A stretch of DNA of 64,000 nucleotides from Variovorax paradoxus (GTDB taxonomy: Bacteria; Pseudomonadota; Gammaproteobacteria; Burkholderiales; Burkholderiaceae_C). The position numbers were made by a program, and so were the translations under genes. The notes beneath the pieces were generated by a model. The model was not told the DNA's origin. It did not search any database and saw only the letters and a program-made list of their open reading frames with translations. The DNA lies in the NCBI GenBank assembly GCA_016806145.1, contig CP063168.1:228939-292938 (forward strand), read 5' to 3'. Of the stretch, positions 25,536 through 35,200 are shown piece after piece; positions within the stretch are counted from its first letter, which is position 1; the number at the start of each line of letters is the position of its first letter.

Positions 25536-26717
25536 ATGAACTACTACGACGTCCTGGGCGTGCGCCCGAGTGCCTCTGATCAGGAGATCGAGCTCGCCTA
25601 CAGAAGCCGCAGGACTCAATACCACCCGGACAAGTACGCCGGCGCGGACGCCGAGACCATGAAATGGGCAACGGCGAAAATGCAGGAGGTCAACGCTGCC
25701 TATGCCGTTCTGTCCGACGCTGGCCAACGCAGAGCCTTCAACGAGAGCGCTCGTGGGGCCACGCAGGAGAAAGCCAGCCAAGCCCGGGAGCGCTCCGCGC
25801 AGACCGGCAAGAACACCCATACCGGGCAGGCGGATAGTCGCGGGGAGCCGCACGCGAACAAGCGGGTGGCGCTGAGCCTGCGGGAGATGCTGCAACAACG
25901 TCTTGCGCCGTACCGAGGGTTCAGCCGCACCTACTTCGCTCCCGCAATACCCGCGAAAAAGCTTGCCGCGGCGCGAGGAAACTATGCGATGGACATCAAG
26001 GAGGAAGACGTTCTGGTCATGATGGATGCCACCGTGTTTGGTGGTGCCAAGGAAGGCCTGATCCTGACCAATGAAGGCATCCGTATCAAGGAACTCATGG
26101 TGTCGCCGATCGACTGGCAGTGGAAGGATGTTCGGGCCCTGGAGGTGCGAGGCACCGCGCTTCGCATCAACGGGCATCAGATGGCCGACAACACGATGGT
26201 CGACAAACCGGAAATGCAGCGTCTGTTCGCGGTGGTGCAGGAATTCCTGAGGCAGCTCAGTGGTCCCGTCTCAGGAAGCCGCGACGCGCATGCGCCGCAG
26301 TTCTCTCAGTCCGAGACGCCCTGGAATGATCCGGCTCAGTGCCAGGTGCTCTACGTGGCGGCCAAGGAACATCTGCTCGAACTGTCGAAGCTCCTCGAGC
26401 CGGTGGAGCAAGAGGTGGGTGAGGAATGGCTCGATCGCCAAGCGCTCGCAGAGCTCTTCGAACTGTCTCGTGAGGCGTTCAGCGACCCCAGGAAGGCGCG
26501 CTTGGCATACCGATGGGTTCTGGCGGTGGGGCGGTTGTGCGAAGCCGCGGTCGCATCCCTGAACCGCGGCGGCACGCCGCTCGACCCAGAGGTCCAGCGC
26601 GGCGACTGGGACGAGCCGGTGGTCATCAGCGATCTGCGATCCATGCTGGAGCGGCTGTTGGCCGTCATTCAAGTAGAACGCGAGGAGGAGAGGGCGGATC
26701 GATTCTTCGAGAGGTAA
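25536..26717 (+). CDS. J-domain protein with a large unknown C-terminal region
   Basis: The 393-residue protein begins with a complete J domain (about 1-70): MNYYDVLGVRPSASDQEIEL, the HPD tripeptide at residues 30-32, and AYAVLSDAGQRRAFNE. Such domains stimulate DnaK ATPase. A charged linker (75-115) follows, then a beta-rich segment DVLVMMDATVFGGAKEGLIL and GIRIKELMVSPIDWQWKDVR that resembles a PH-like fold, then an acidic helical C-terminus (about 265-393). It lacks the zinc-finger and substrate domains of DnaJ, so it is likely a specialised co-chaperone that recruits DnaK to a client recognised by the rest. Confidence 0.75.
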   Translation: MNYYDVLGVRPSASDQEIELAYRSRRTQYHPDKYAGADAETMKWATAKMQEVNAAYAVLSDAGQRRAFNESARGATQEKASQARERSAQTGKNTHTGQADSRGEPHANKRVALSLREMLQQRLAPYRGFSRTYFAPAIPAKKLAAARGNYAMDIKEEDVLVMMDATVFGGAKEGLILTNEGIRIKELMVSPIDWQWKDVRALEVRGTALRINGHQMADNTMVDKPEMQRLFAVVQEFLRQLSGPVSGSRDAHAPQFSQSETPWNDPAQCQVLYVAAKEHLLELSKLLEPVEQEVGEEWLDRQALAELFELSREAFSDPRKARLAYRWVLAVGRLCEAAVASLNRGGTPLDPEVQRGDWDEPVVISDLRSMLERLLAVIQVEREEERADRFFER

Positions 26718-27059
26718 TGGTCGTCTTCGGATCGGGATGAATGAGTTGCACTTGGCGGTGACTCGATGCACGCGGCCCAAAGTCCTCCAGGTCGCGTGAA
26801 GTGCGTAACCGTCTTCGCGGCGATGCTTTGTAGGGTTCAGGGCCGACGCGATGCGTTGCGCAATGCCGCGTCGTGTTTACTGATGAACTGTTTAGCCTCC
26901 CCAACGTTACGCAAGGTCATACCACGACTCTCCGAGTCCCCCATCAGAAACCCGTTGTTGCGCCAATTAGCCTTCAGGCACCCTTTTGCGTGCTGAAGGC
27001 GTGCCTGAGTGTCGCTGAGCGGAAGAACCACCTCCTTTCGACATGCGGTTCACCACGGG
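26718..27059. other. Non-coding or debris segment
   Basis: About 340 bp between the J-domain gene and the truncated IS3 transposase. Short minus-strand frames exist (for example NVGEAKQFISKHDAALRNAS), but none has a start signal or recognised family. It probably contains recombined IS or island fragments. Confidence 0.35.
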
Positions 27060-28118
27060 CGGAGTGCTACCTCGTCTAGCGATTCTGCAAGGGTATCGGC
27101 GCTGCTGAGGCTTGGCCACGATCAGGCTTTCTTGCTTCATCAGGCGCTGCACTACCTTCTCGGAGATGGTGACGTCTTGCCTGGTCAGCGAGGCCTGCAG
27201 CCTGCGGTAGCCGTAGCAACGGTGGTTCGACTCAAAGATCTCGGTGATGGACTGCCGCACTTGGAGGTACTTGTCGCCCACCACTGCGCGGGCCCGATGG
27301 TAGAAGTACGAGCTACGTGCCAGGCCCAACTGTGCAAGGAGTTCTGGCCAGCCGTAATGCTCCTTGAGGGCGTCAATCAGCAGTGTCTTCTCCCGGTTGG
27401 ACAGGAGCTGCAGATCGGCGCACAGGCCTTTTTTTAACAGTACATTAGCCTTGTTCAGGAGGTCCTGCTCAAGGCGCAGTTGCCTCACTTCGCGGCGCAA
27501 CGTCTCAACCTCGCGCTCGAGCTCGAGCTCGTCACGCTCTTGAGCACGCGGGGATTGCTTGGTGTGTTTCATTGATGCGGGCGTCTCACGTCCCAGAAGC
27601 TGGTTCTTCCAGTTGTACAACGTCGGCCTGCTCACGCCAAGCTTCTGCGCAACCACCTGCGCGCTTCCCTCACGAGTACACAGTTCGAGGACCGCCAGCT
27701 TCTTCAGTTGCGGCGGCCGAGGTGTACTAACGGCCCTGCCGACAACGCGCTGGCGGGAGTCGGGGTCCAGTTCCATGAATCCAGGCACGCAGCAAATCGC
27801 GGCACGGATAGCCCAACGCCTTGACCGCGGAGGCAATGCAGCGCCCGTGCTCGGCGTAGTGTTTGATAGCCTGCTCCTTCTGAATTTGAGAATACTTCGG
27901 CTTCGAGCGCACGTAGCCGGGCGACATGTCCAGGCGCCGCACGTACTCCTCATGCCAGCTCCTCAAAGAGTTCTTCGTCGGATAGCCCAACTGGCGGATA
28001 GTCGCCCCGGTGCGCTTGCCCAGCTTGATGTAGAGCGTGACCGCTCGGATGCGGTCTTCGTATGAATACATGAACTATCTCCAGGTAGTCCAAGTTTTCC
28101 GCCGCACCCCCTCATTGA
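27060..28118 (-). pseudogene. IS3-family (IS150-like) transposase remnant
   Basis: The minus-strand reading begins MYSYEDRIRAVTLYIKLGKR (from 28071) and shifts frame near 27785 at LRAWIH/ELDPDSRQRVVGR. It continues through an HTH (KLGVSRPTLYNWKNQLLG), a coiled-coil linker and the OrfB N-terminus (CYGYRRLQASLTRQDVTISE, VVQRLMKQESLI). Similarity stops at KPQQRRYPC, before the DDE catalytic core. The element is therefore both frameshifted and 3'-truncated. A plausible terminal TGAGGGGGTGCGGC lies near 28118, next to the racemase fragment it interrupts. Confidence 0.8.
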
Positions 28119-28119
28119 A

Positions 28120-28769
28120 CTGACGTCAGCGCAACGAGACCAAGATCACATCCCGACAATTTTATGGAGTGACCCTCGAATTCCAGACCGACCATCGGGA
28201 TTCCTCGGACGCGGAGAGAGTCCTCTTCCTTGGTTCAACAACGCTATTGCGGCATTGATCCAGAATGGTGCGGGCGCCATAGCAATTCCTTGCAACACGG
28301 CCCATCTCTGGCACCCCCAGATGGTCGAAAATACATCGCGTCCAGTATTGCACATCGCTCGCGCAGTGATTGACGATTTGCATCGTCGAGGAATTAATTC
28401 TGGACGAATCGGGTTGATGGCAACAGATGTGACTCTCGATGCGCGCCTCTACCAAAACCTTCTGGAGGAGAGTGGATACGAATGCGTGACATCCGACACC
28501 GCAGAAGTTGAGAAGTACTGTACTGAACCTATTCGACTCGTTAAGAAAAATCGAATCGCAGAATCATTTGCCCCGTTGCACGCTGCGTTGACTTACTCCT
28601 GCAACGAGGGGCTGAGGCAGTCGTACTTGGATGCACGGAATTGCCGGTCGCCTTGCCGCATTCGCGGCGTGCTGGGCTTGCCGTACCGATACTTGATTCC
28701 ATCGACGCGTTAGCGCTTGCGGCCATCGACTGGTACCGATCAGCGCCGGTGACCCCTCTCAGGTACTGA
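28120..28769 (+). pseudogene. Aspartate/glutamate racemase remnant
   Basis: The reading frame from the IS junction gives DHIPTILWSDPRIPDRPSGF, then GAGAIAIPCNTAHLWHPQM, with the first catalytic cysteine in the CNTAH motif, and RPVLHIARAVIDDLHRRGI. Near 28590 the frame shifts, and the next frame supplies GAEAVVLGCTELPVALPHS with the second cysteine motif GCTE, ending LAAIDWYRSAP at 28767. Both active-site motifs survive, but the N-terminus is lost at the IS3 remnant and the frameshift should inactivate it. Confidence 0.75.
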
Positions 28770-28859
28770 ACCACGAACTGAAAGGTATCAATTCATAGAA
28801 TTAGAAGTTGATCGACAGATTTTCCGAGGTTTTTCGTTTTCTTTGTCCGTGTGCTGACT

Positions 28860-29360
28860 GTCGCAGTCAACCATTTTCTTGGAGAAACGCGGTTGGGTTC
28901 ATGGTAATAACCTGACGAAATGCATGTGAGAAGGCTGCTGTACTGCAAAACCTGAGTCGTAGGCGACTTTCGAGGGCGGGAATCCTCGTGCGAGCTGCTA
29001 ATCGTTCTCACAATTCTTGCTCGCTGCCGCCACGACTTGACGGTAAGCCCAGTTTCCTTAGGAAAGAGACGGCTCACTGTGCGAACAGACGTCGCAGCTC
29101 GAAAAGCAATTTCACTCAGGTCGAGTGAAATGCGTTGGTCTGCCAAGCGATCGTAGCGACACGTCGTCCTGTTGGACTCGTCGGCAGGGGCAAGATGTCG
29201 GTGCATCCACCATCTCCGTCAACTCATAAAGTGTGAGGTGGACGATGAGCTCGGCCTTGGGAGACGAAGCATCGATCTCAATCGTCTCTTCAAGTAACGA
29301 TCTAAGTAGCGGCGTCACTCTCAAGACGAATGGAATTTCCAATCTGACATCGCGCAACCA
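28860..29360 (-). pseudogene. AraC-family regulator remnant
   Basis: The minus strand reads MRDVRLEIPFVLRVTPLLRS and LLEETIEIDASSPKAELIV. After a frameshift near 29170 it reads LSEIAFRAATSVRTVSRLFP and KETGLTVKSWRQRARIVRTI, the first HTH of an AraC protein. A second shift leads to KVAYDSGFAVQQPSHMHF, the degraded second HTH. At least two frameshifts make it a pseudogene. Together with the racemase fragment it may be the decayed end of a former catabolic locus. Confidence 0.7.
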
Positions 29361-29859
29361 CGCGTCAAGTATTGCGCGTGGCCAGTTCAGACCGAGCAGA
29401 CGCTACATTGCGAATAGCTCGTGTCCTGAAATACGGAGGCGAGATCATATGACTAGCAAGGCGTTTAAACAAGTGTCACGACAAAGGCAGGGGTGGCTGG
29501 CGTTCTTTGTCCGAGCCTAATTCGATGAGCACCAAACAAAAATTTGCATAAAAGAATGATCTCCTTTACCTCGTAGAAATTATTCGAAGAGGGCGGGTTG
29601 CAGGTCGTGCGGAGGTCCTGTTTAAACCCTGTCGAGGTCAAGTTTTGATTGCCGCCGTAAGGATGTAGCCGGTCGTGGTGATTGCGGGAGGATTCGGTCA
29701 GGACAGCGACTTCGCGGCGCGATTGGAATCATGCGTTGGACAGGCACTTGTCACAGAATTAGCCGTTGACTCTCTCGTCGGAGCCGTTCCGCCAAGGCTT
29801 GCCTGAGTCGTCCTGGAGCACTGTGGCGTGTCGGCATGCGCGACCCACTCCAGGTGGCT
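29361..29859. other. 500 bp without a recognisable gene
   Basis: The segment is comparatively AT-rich between 29500 and 29680. A plus-strand frame over 29233-29520 has no family resemblance. Nothing else is supported. Confidence 0.35.
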
Positions 29860-30338
29860 CAGGTGACGAGCCGCGACTCGGTGCCCGAGTGGACGAAGCG
29901 CGGCATCCCGTGCAGGCTTGCCGTGCGCGACGGGACCGCGGTCATTCGTTTGGAGCGAATGGCCCCAGCCAAATTCGAGGTTAGGTACTCGCTTTGCTTG
30001 ACCGCTACAGGCCTGCCTCGCGTTGTAGACGATGTGTGCGTGACCAGTTCCACTCAAAGCTGCTGCAAAGCAGGAACACCTGCTCGTAGAGATAGCCGTA
30101 GTACGGATGCTGGGCCGCAAGATTCTTCGTCGCCGCGAGCACCGGCGCACTCTGGCGGGCGGGCGTTGCAGCGCGTAGCTTGGCGAGCCACGCGACCTGC
30201 AAAGTCGCCGGTCGCCAGGATTCAGGCAGAACGAAGCCTAGGGCTGGTGCGCGCAGGAAGTCTTGCTGCTTGCGCCGAGCCAGCAGGTCACTTAATTTCC
30301 GGCGTTGAGCTGCTTAAGGATCGCGGTCGAGATTTGTC
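29860..30338 (-). mobile_element. Old IS3-type remnant, part 1
   Basis: Minus-strand fragments resemble an IS3 OrfB N-terminus: ATKNLAAQHPYYGYLYEQVF and WSRTHRLQREAGL. The 3' part is replaced by unrelated sequence. The remnant is split from its upstream part (31797-31990) by the intact IS150-type element. Confidence 0.5.
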
Positions 30339-30395
30339 TGAATCGCCCCGGCTTTGAACTGACCCCCAGAAGTTGGACAAACTTCAAAGGGTCCC

Positions 30396-30923
30396 ATGAG
30401 GAAGTACGAAACAAAGTTCAAACTCAAAGTCGTTGAGAGCTTTCTGGCTGGAGACGGCGGCGCGAAGCTACTTGCGCGGCGTTGGTCAGTGCCCGAGGAG
30501 AAGATTCGCACTTGGGTCAGTCACTACCGGCTGCACGGAGTGGCCGGCCTGCAGCCAAAACGCAGTGCGTACACTGCGGATTTCAAGCTCCAGGTGCTGG
30601 CGCATCAAGATCGTGAGAGGCTCTCCAGCCGGCAGGTTGCTGCGATCTACGATATTCGCAATCCGAACCAGGTTGTCGTATGGCGGCGCGCCTTCGATGG
30701 CGGCGGTGCCGCGGCACTCGAGGGCAGCAGAAAGGCGCATTCTATGAAGGCTGGCAAGCAGAATTCAGAGCTGCTGGACACGGACAGCGCCAGCTCGAAC
30801 CGTGCGTTGCGTGAAGAAGTTGAACGACTGCGCGCGGAGGTAGCCTACCTAAAAAAATTGGAGGCCTTGGTTCGAGCCAATCGGCAAGCTGCGCAGAAAA
30901 AGCGCAAGCCGTTCTCGAACTGA
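30396..30923 (+). CDS. IS150-type transposase OrfA
   Basis: The 175-residue protein holds two helix-turn-helix units (LLARRWSVPEEKIRTWVSHY and VAAIYDIRNPNQVVVWRRAF), which bind the element ends, and a leucine-zipper-like C-terminus (LREEVERLRAEVAYLKKLE). An A7 run within the zipper (around 30849-30855) is a typical -1 frameshift signal producing the OrfAB transposase. Alone, OrfA usually acts as a regulator of transposition. Confidence 0.92.
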   Translation: MRKYETKFKLKVVESFLAGDGGAKLLARRWSVPEEKIRTWVSHYRLHGVAGLQPKRSAYTADFKLQVLAHQDRERLSSRQVAAIYDIRNPNQVVVWRRAFDGGGAAALEGSRKAHSMKAGKQNSELLDTDSASSNRALREEVERLRAEVAYLKKLEALVRANRQAAQKKRKPFSN

Positions 30924-30937
30924 GGCCAGACTACCCA

Positions 30938-31747
30938 TTGCCGGTTCTGTTGACCGCGGCGCGCTTGTCGCGCAGCACGTTTTACTACCAAGTTAAGGTC
31001 TTGGAGACCGGTGACAAGCACGCGGGCTTGAAATCGCGCATCAGGGCCGTTTATGAGCGTCACAGGGGCCGTTACGGCTATCGGCGCATCACCGCCGAGC
31101 TGCGTCAGTCGGGCTTGGCGGTGAACCACAAGACCGTGCAGCGGTTAATGGACGGTCTCGGCCTGAAGTCGCTGGTTCGGCCGAAGAGATACCGCTCCTA
31201 CCGGGGCGAGTCCGTCTCATTGCCGAATGTGCTCGATCGCCAGTTCGACGCAGCGCGGCCGAACGAGAAATGGGTGACTGACGTGACCGAATTCAATGTC
31301 CGCGGCGCAAAGCTTTACCTGTCACCTGTCATGGACCTCTACAACGGCGAAATCGTGACCTTCGAGATGCAGGAGCGACCCCTGTACTCCCTTGTAGGGA
31401 ACATGCTCAAGGAGGCGCTCTCGAAGCTGAAGGGACGGGCCGCTGCGCCACTGCTGCACTCCGATCAGGGATGGCACTATCAAATGCCTGCCTACCGCAA
31501 ACAACTCAGCGCTCACGGGCTGAGGCAAAGCATGTCACGCAAAGGCAATTGCCTGGACAACGCCGCCATGGAGAGCTTCTTCGGTACGCTCAAGTCCGAG
31601 TTCTTCTACCTCAACAAATTCGCCGACATTGAAGAATTGAAGACCGGCCTACGCGGCTACATTCACTACTACAACCATCATCGCATCAAGCTCAAACTCA
31701 ATAGCCTGAGCCCGGTGCAGTACCGAACTCAGGCATCGAGATGCTAG
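30938..31747 (+). CDS. IS150-type transposase OrfB
   Basis: The open frame gives 269 residues from a nominal start, but the same frame is open back to the A7 slippery run (VLELRPDYPLPVLLTAAR), so translation is expected as an OrfAB fusion. The DDE core is complete: WVTDVTEF, LHSDQGWHY and DNAAMESFFGTLKSE. The C-terminal YIHYYNHHRIKLKLNSLSPV motif is typical of IS3-family integrase domains. Confidence 0.92.
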   Translation: MPVLLTAARLSRSTFYYQVKVLETGDKHAGLKSRIRAVYERHRGRYGYRRITAELRQSGLAVNHKTVQRLMDGLGLKSLVRPKRYRSYRGESVSLPNVLDRQFDAARPNEKWVTDVTEFNVRGAKLYLSPVMDLYNGEIVTFEMQERPLYSLVGNMLKEALSKLKGRAAAPLLHSDQGWHYQMPAYRKQLSAHGLRQSMSRKGNCLDNAAMESFFGTLKSEFFYLNKFADIEELKTGLRGYIHYYNHHRIKLKLNSLSPVQYRTQASRC

Positions 31748-31796
31748 CTCCCAACCGTCCAACTTCTGGGGGTCAGTTCAAAGCCGGGGCGATTCA

Positions 31797-32189
31797 GTCT
31801 GCGATGAGCTTCTGAGGCGAGCTGTTCTCGACCTCCAGGGATTTCAGACGCTTGCCCCTACGCCTCGGAGCTGCCTCGGCAGCGCCGTGCGATCTGTTTC
31901 GCACAGCATCCATGACCATCTCTTCTGGGCATTAGTTTCTCCATTGCCCCGCTTTGGGCGGGAGCCATCTGCTTAAGTGTCAATGTCTTGGGGAGACCTC
32001 GCCGCTCAGAACAGGCGGTCTATCTCCATCACAGATGGCGGCATCGAAATATCTCATTTTTTCCTATCCGACGTTTTCATGACAATGACTCGGCGCTGCT
32101 AACAGAGTACTTCCATGAGGTCTGCGGAAGCGTCGAGATGTCGCGTCGTAAGGACATCAAAGAAAAGGAAAAATAATGGAGACAAAACT
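31797..32189. other. Old IS3 remnant, part 2, and porin upstream region
   Basis: On the minus strand the first 130 bp read RLKSLEVENSSPQKLIA, like the end of an IS3 OrfA, contiguous with the remnant left of the IS150 element. From about 31930 to 32189 no gene is convincing; this is the probable promoter region of the porin and of the catabolic cluster. GGAGA lies seven bases before the porin ATG. Confidence 0.45.
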
Positions 32190-33311
32190 ATGCGAAAAAG
32201 GACAGTTCCTTGTGGTGCATTGCTTGCGGCTGCTTTTGCAGCTCAAGCGCAAGGTAGTGTGCAGATCTTTGGCAGGGTTGACAACGGGATCGAGATCTCG
32301 AAGTCAGGGCTAGGCCTGCAGAAACGCCAGATTTCATCCGGTTACGGCGGCAGCCGATTGGGATTCGACGGAGCGGAAGACCTCGGCGGCGGAGCGAGCG
32401 CGGTGTTCAGGCTGGCGATGGGGATCAATACAGATGACGGGACGCTGGCGCAAGGCGGCCGCGGGTTCGGTCGGGAGTCATGGGTGGGTCTTTCATCGAA
32501 AGACTACGGAACCGTCTATGTGGGCCGCGCCGAAACACCTACCTATCGTACGCATACGGTGATTGATGCCTTCAATTATGGCTCAGCCGGCATGGGGCAA
32601 CTATCAAGAAGTACTCCCGGTGGTGTATACCAGGTCGTCCCACTGGCCAACAATGCCCGTTTGGACAATGCCATTTCTTATCTGTCCCCGCTCATGTCTG
32701 GTTTCTCGGTGCACGCGATGATGGCCCTCGACGAGGACAGCCCGACTGTCGGGCGCGCATACGACATAGCGCTTCGCTACCGAACAGGATCGTGGGATCT
32801 GAACGCGGCCTTCGGTCTACAGAAGGGTAGCGCACACGTCGCGGAGTCAGGGAAAGCTTCCTCGTTTTTGATTGGCGGCATCTACGACTTCGGCACTGTC
32901 AAGCTCGTGGCTGGATACACAGAAGAGCGCAATAGTTGCGCCACATGCACCGGTGCGCTCGCACGAGTGCCAGGCGTTACCGGGAGCAATGCTAGCCGCT
33001 TCCAACTGGCACATGTAGGTACTCGGGTCGTTATCGGGCCAGCTGTATTGATCGCTCAATACATACGGCTGCGTGATCGATCGGACTACGCCGTAGAAAC
33101 CGGAAGCCGAAGCGTAGATTGGTTGGCAGTTGGCATGGAGTACTACCTTTCAAAGCGAACGATGGTCTATGCGGCGGCGACCACTTTGAAGAACAAGAAC
33201 GGCTCGCTTTACGCGCTGGGGACGGGAAGCTCGCAGCAGCCAGTTGGAAGTGTTGGTCGTGGAAATCCTCAAGCGACGACCGTGGCGCTCGGCATATCCC
33301 ATGCTTTCTGA
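32190..33311 (+). CDS. Gram-negative porin (Porin_4 type)
   Basis: The 373-residue precursor has a signal peptide (MRKRTVPCGALLAAAFAAQA) and begins the mature chain with QGSVQIFGRVDNGIEISK, the usual first strand of betaproteobacterial trimeric porins. GGSRLGFDGAEDLGGGASAV and FGRESWVGLSSKDYGTVYVGR are family landmarks, and the chain ends in a C-terminal Phe (ALGISHAF) as required for outer-membrane assembly. It passively admits small hydrophilic solutes. Its place at the head of the catabolic cluster suggests it serves that substrate. Confidence 0.9.
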   Translation: MRKRTVPCGALLAAAFAAQAQGSVQIFGRVDNGIEISKSGLGLQKRQISSGYGGSRLGFDGAEDLGGGASAVFRLAMGINTDDGTLAQGGRGFGRESWVGLSSKDYGTVYVGRAETPTYRTHTVIDAFNYGSAGMGQLSRSTPGGVYQVVPLANNARLDNAISYLSPLMSGFSVHAMMALDEDSPTVGRAYDIALRYRTGSWDLNAAFGLQKGSAHVAESGKASSFLIGGIYDFGTVKLVAGYTEERNSCATCTGALARVPGVTGSNASRFQLAHVGTRVVIGPAVLIAQYIRLRDRSDYAVETGSRSVDWLAVGMEYYLSKRTMVYAAATTLKNKNGSLYALGTGSSQQPVGSVGRGNPQATTVALGISHAF

Positions 33312-33359
33312 GGCGTTAATTGAATTTGTATCTCATTAGCAAATATTAAAGAGACAAAA

Positions 33360-34355
33360 ATGATACATTGCAAGGCAATTAATATATTGGCAGCGGGGAT
33401 GATGCTTGTCATGGCGCTGTGCGGCCATCATGCGGCGGCCCAGGAACAGCTTTGGACCGCCGGGAAGCCCATACGGGTGATCGTTCCCTGGGCGGCTGGT
33501 GGCGTAGCCGACGCGACTGCGCGTGCAATGGCCAACGCCATGACGATTCGCCTTAAACACCCGTTTATCGTTGAAAACAAACCTGGAGCTACCGGCATGA
33601 TTGGCGCAGCTTATGTCGCGACCAGTTCGCCTGATGGCTATACGCTTCTCTTGGGAAATGTAGAGACTCACGTGATGGACCCGCTGCTGTTTCCCAAGAC
33701 TATTCGCTACGACCCCGAGAAAAGTTTCGATTCGATCATGGAAATGGTTCGTGTTCCCATGGCACTCGTAGCGCGTGGAGACATCCCGGTCCAAGGGCCC
33801 CATGATCTAGTGCGTCTTGCCAAGGCTGCACCGGGCAAGTACAGCTATGGAACCTGGGGTGTCGGAAGTACCGCGCATCTCGCCTTTCTTCTGTTGGAGC
33901 AACAGCGCGGGATTGAGATGAACCATGTCCCGTACAACGGTGCGCCACCGACTTATGTTGCGCTGCGAGGCGGTCATATCGACTTCATTCTCGCGCAAGT
34001 ACCCTGGGCCGTAGACGCCACAACCGACGGTAAGGCACGTGTCCTAGGGATCACAAGTGCTACACGCACTACCCTTGCGCCCTCAGTTCCTACCCTTGCT
34101 GAGGCAGGCCTGGAAGACTACGTTTTCGAGTCCTGGATGGGTCTCTATGCACCCAGAGGAACGCCAGCCAAGTTTCGCGAAGCCATGAGCAAGGAGCTCA
34201 CGGCCTGGCTGCAGACTCCAGCCGCGCGCACAGAGCTCGCCCCAGCGGGCGCGGAGCCGAGCATCGGCGACGCGACTCAGTTGTTGAAGCGCCAGACGAA
34301 AGAGCTGGAATTTTGGCGACGTATCGTCAAAGCGAGATCAATTAGCATCGAGTGA
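33360..34355 (+). CDS. Bug/TctC-family periplasmic substrate-binding protein
   Basis: The 331-residue protein has a signal peptide ending near HHAAAQEQ. It shows the Bug-family signatures KPIRVIVPWAAGGVADATAR, VENKPGATGMIGAAYVATSS and PDGYTLLLGN. These proteins bind carboxylated or other small organic substrates for tripartite tricarboxylate transporters; the membrane subunits TctA and TctB are absent here, as is common for orphan Bug proteins in Burkholderiales. The SDR gene follows after 19 bp. Confidence 0.92.
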   Translation: MIHCKAINILAAGMMLVMALCGHHAAAQEQLWTAGKPIRVIVPWAAGGVADATARAMANAMTIRLKHPFIVENKPGATGMIGAAYVATSSPDGYTLLLGNVETHVMDPLLFPKTIRYDPEKSFDSIMEMVRVPMALVARGDIPVQGPHDLVRLAKAAPGKYSYGTWGVGSTAHLAFLLLEQQRGIEMNHVPYNGAPPTYVALRGGHIDFILAQVPWAVDATTDGKARVLGITSATRTTLAPSVPTLAEAGLEDYVFESWMGLYAPRGTPAKFREAMSKELTAWLQTPAARTELAPAGAEPSIGDATQLLKRQTKELEFWRRIVKARSISIE

Positions 34356-34374
34356 CGTGCTTGACTTCCAGTAG

Positions 34375-35148
34375 ATGATTAATACGTTTGAGATAAATTT
34401 AGCATCCGCTGTCGTGCCTGTCACGGGTGCCGCGTCCGGTATCGGTCTAGCCATCTGCAAGTGCTTGCGGGGCTTGGGAGCGACGCCGCTTCTGTTAGAC
34501 AAAGACGAAGATCTGTTGCGAAAAAGTGTGACGGAGGTGTTCGGTAGCGAGGACAAGCTCCACGAACGTCGCTGCTATGCGGTAGATGTGACGAATTCAT
34601 CGCAGATTGACGAATGCTTTAATCAGATCGAGCTAGATCATGGTCCAGTGACTCACGCAGTGGCGAATGCTGGTATCAGCATGAATGCAAGTGTGCTCGA
34701 GATCTCCGACGAGGATTGGCACAAGGTGTTGGACGTGAACCTGCATGGCGTCATGTACTTCTGTCGCGCGGCTGCTAGGCAGTTGACGCGCCGACAGTCA
34801 GGCGCGATCGTCGCCATGTCATCGATCGCAGGATTCCAAGCCAGGCAAAGTCGGTTGAGTTACGCCGCTTCCAAGGCCGCCGTGGTGAACTTGGCGCGTG
34901 CATTGGCTCTTGACTTGGCGCCGTACGGGGTACGTGTCAATTCAGTTGCTCCGGGTGTGACGGACACGCCCATGCAGCGTCTGAATCCAGGATTTCGCGA
35001 ATCGATGAGTGCCATAGTGCCGTTAGGCCGCGCGGGTACGCCAAGTGAAGTTGCGAACGTAGTGGCCTTTCTTCTTTCGGAAATGTCGGCCTATATCACG
35101 GGCGAAACTATCGTGGTGGACGGCGGCTTAACAGCGAGATATCGGTAG
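34375..35148 (+). CDS. Short-chain dehydrogenase/reductase
   Basis: The 257-residue classical SDR has the nucleotide-binding TGAASGIG near residue 18, NAGIS near 101, catalytic Ser in VAMSSIAGF and the YAASK Tyr-Lys pair near residues 163-167. The C-terminus [17 protein letters not shown] is typical. It probably oxidises a hydroxyl or reduces a keto group in the pathway with NAD(H) or NADP(H); the substrate is unknown. LDKDEDLL after the second beta strand places an acidic residue where NAD-specific enzymes usually have one. Confidence 0.9.
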   Translation: MINTFEINLASAVVPVTGAASGIGLAICKCLRGLGATPLLLDKDEDLLRKSVTEVFGSEDKLHERRCYAVDVTNSSQIDECFNQIELDHGPVTHAVANAGISMNASVLEISDEDWHKVLDVNLHGVMYFCRAAARQLTRRQSGAIVAMSSIAGFQARQSRLSYAASKAAVVNLARALALDLAPYGVRVNSVAPGVTDTPMQRLNPGFRESMSAIVPLGRAGTPSEVANVVAFLLSEMSAYITGETIVVDGGLTARYR

Positions 35149-35200
35149 CGGTCGAACATCGAATTTAAGCGCCCGAGAAGGGCACCTTTTAGCCCTAAGG

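Larger units (their letters stand above)
30339..31796 (+). mobile_element. Intact IS3-family element, IS150 group
   Basis: The element is 1,458 bp. Perfect inverted repeats extend 38 bp inward from each end, starting TGAATCGCCCCGGC, and match for 39 bp if the flanking base is counted (30338-30376 and 31759-31797). The trinucleotide GTC at 30336-30338 recurs at 31797-31799, a 3-bp target duplication. OrfA and OrfB are in 0 and -1 frames with a CTAAAAAAATT slippery run near 30850. It is probably still active or recently so, and sits inside an older IS3 remnant. Confidence 0.93.
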
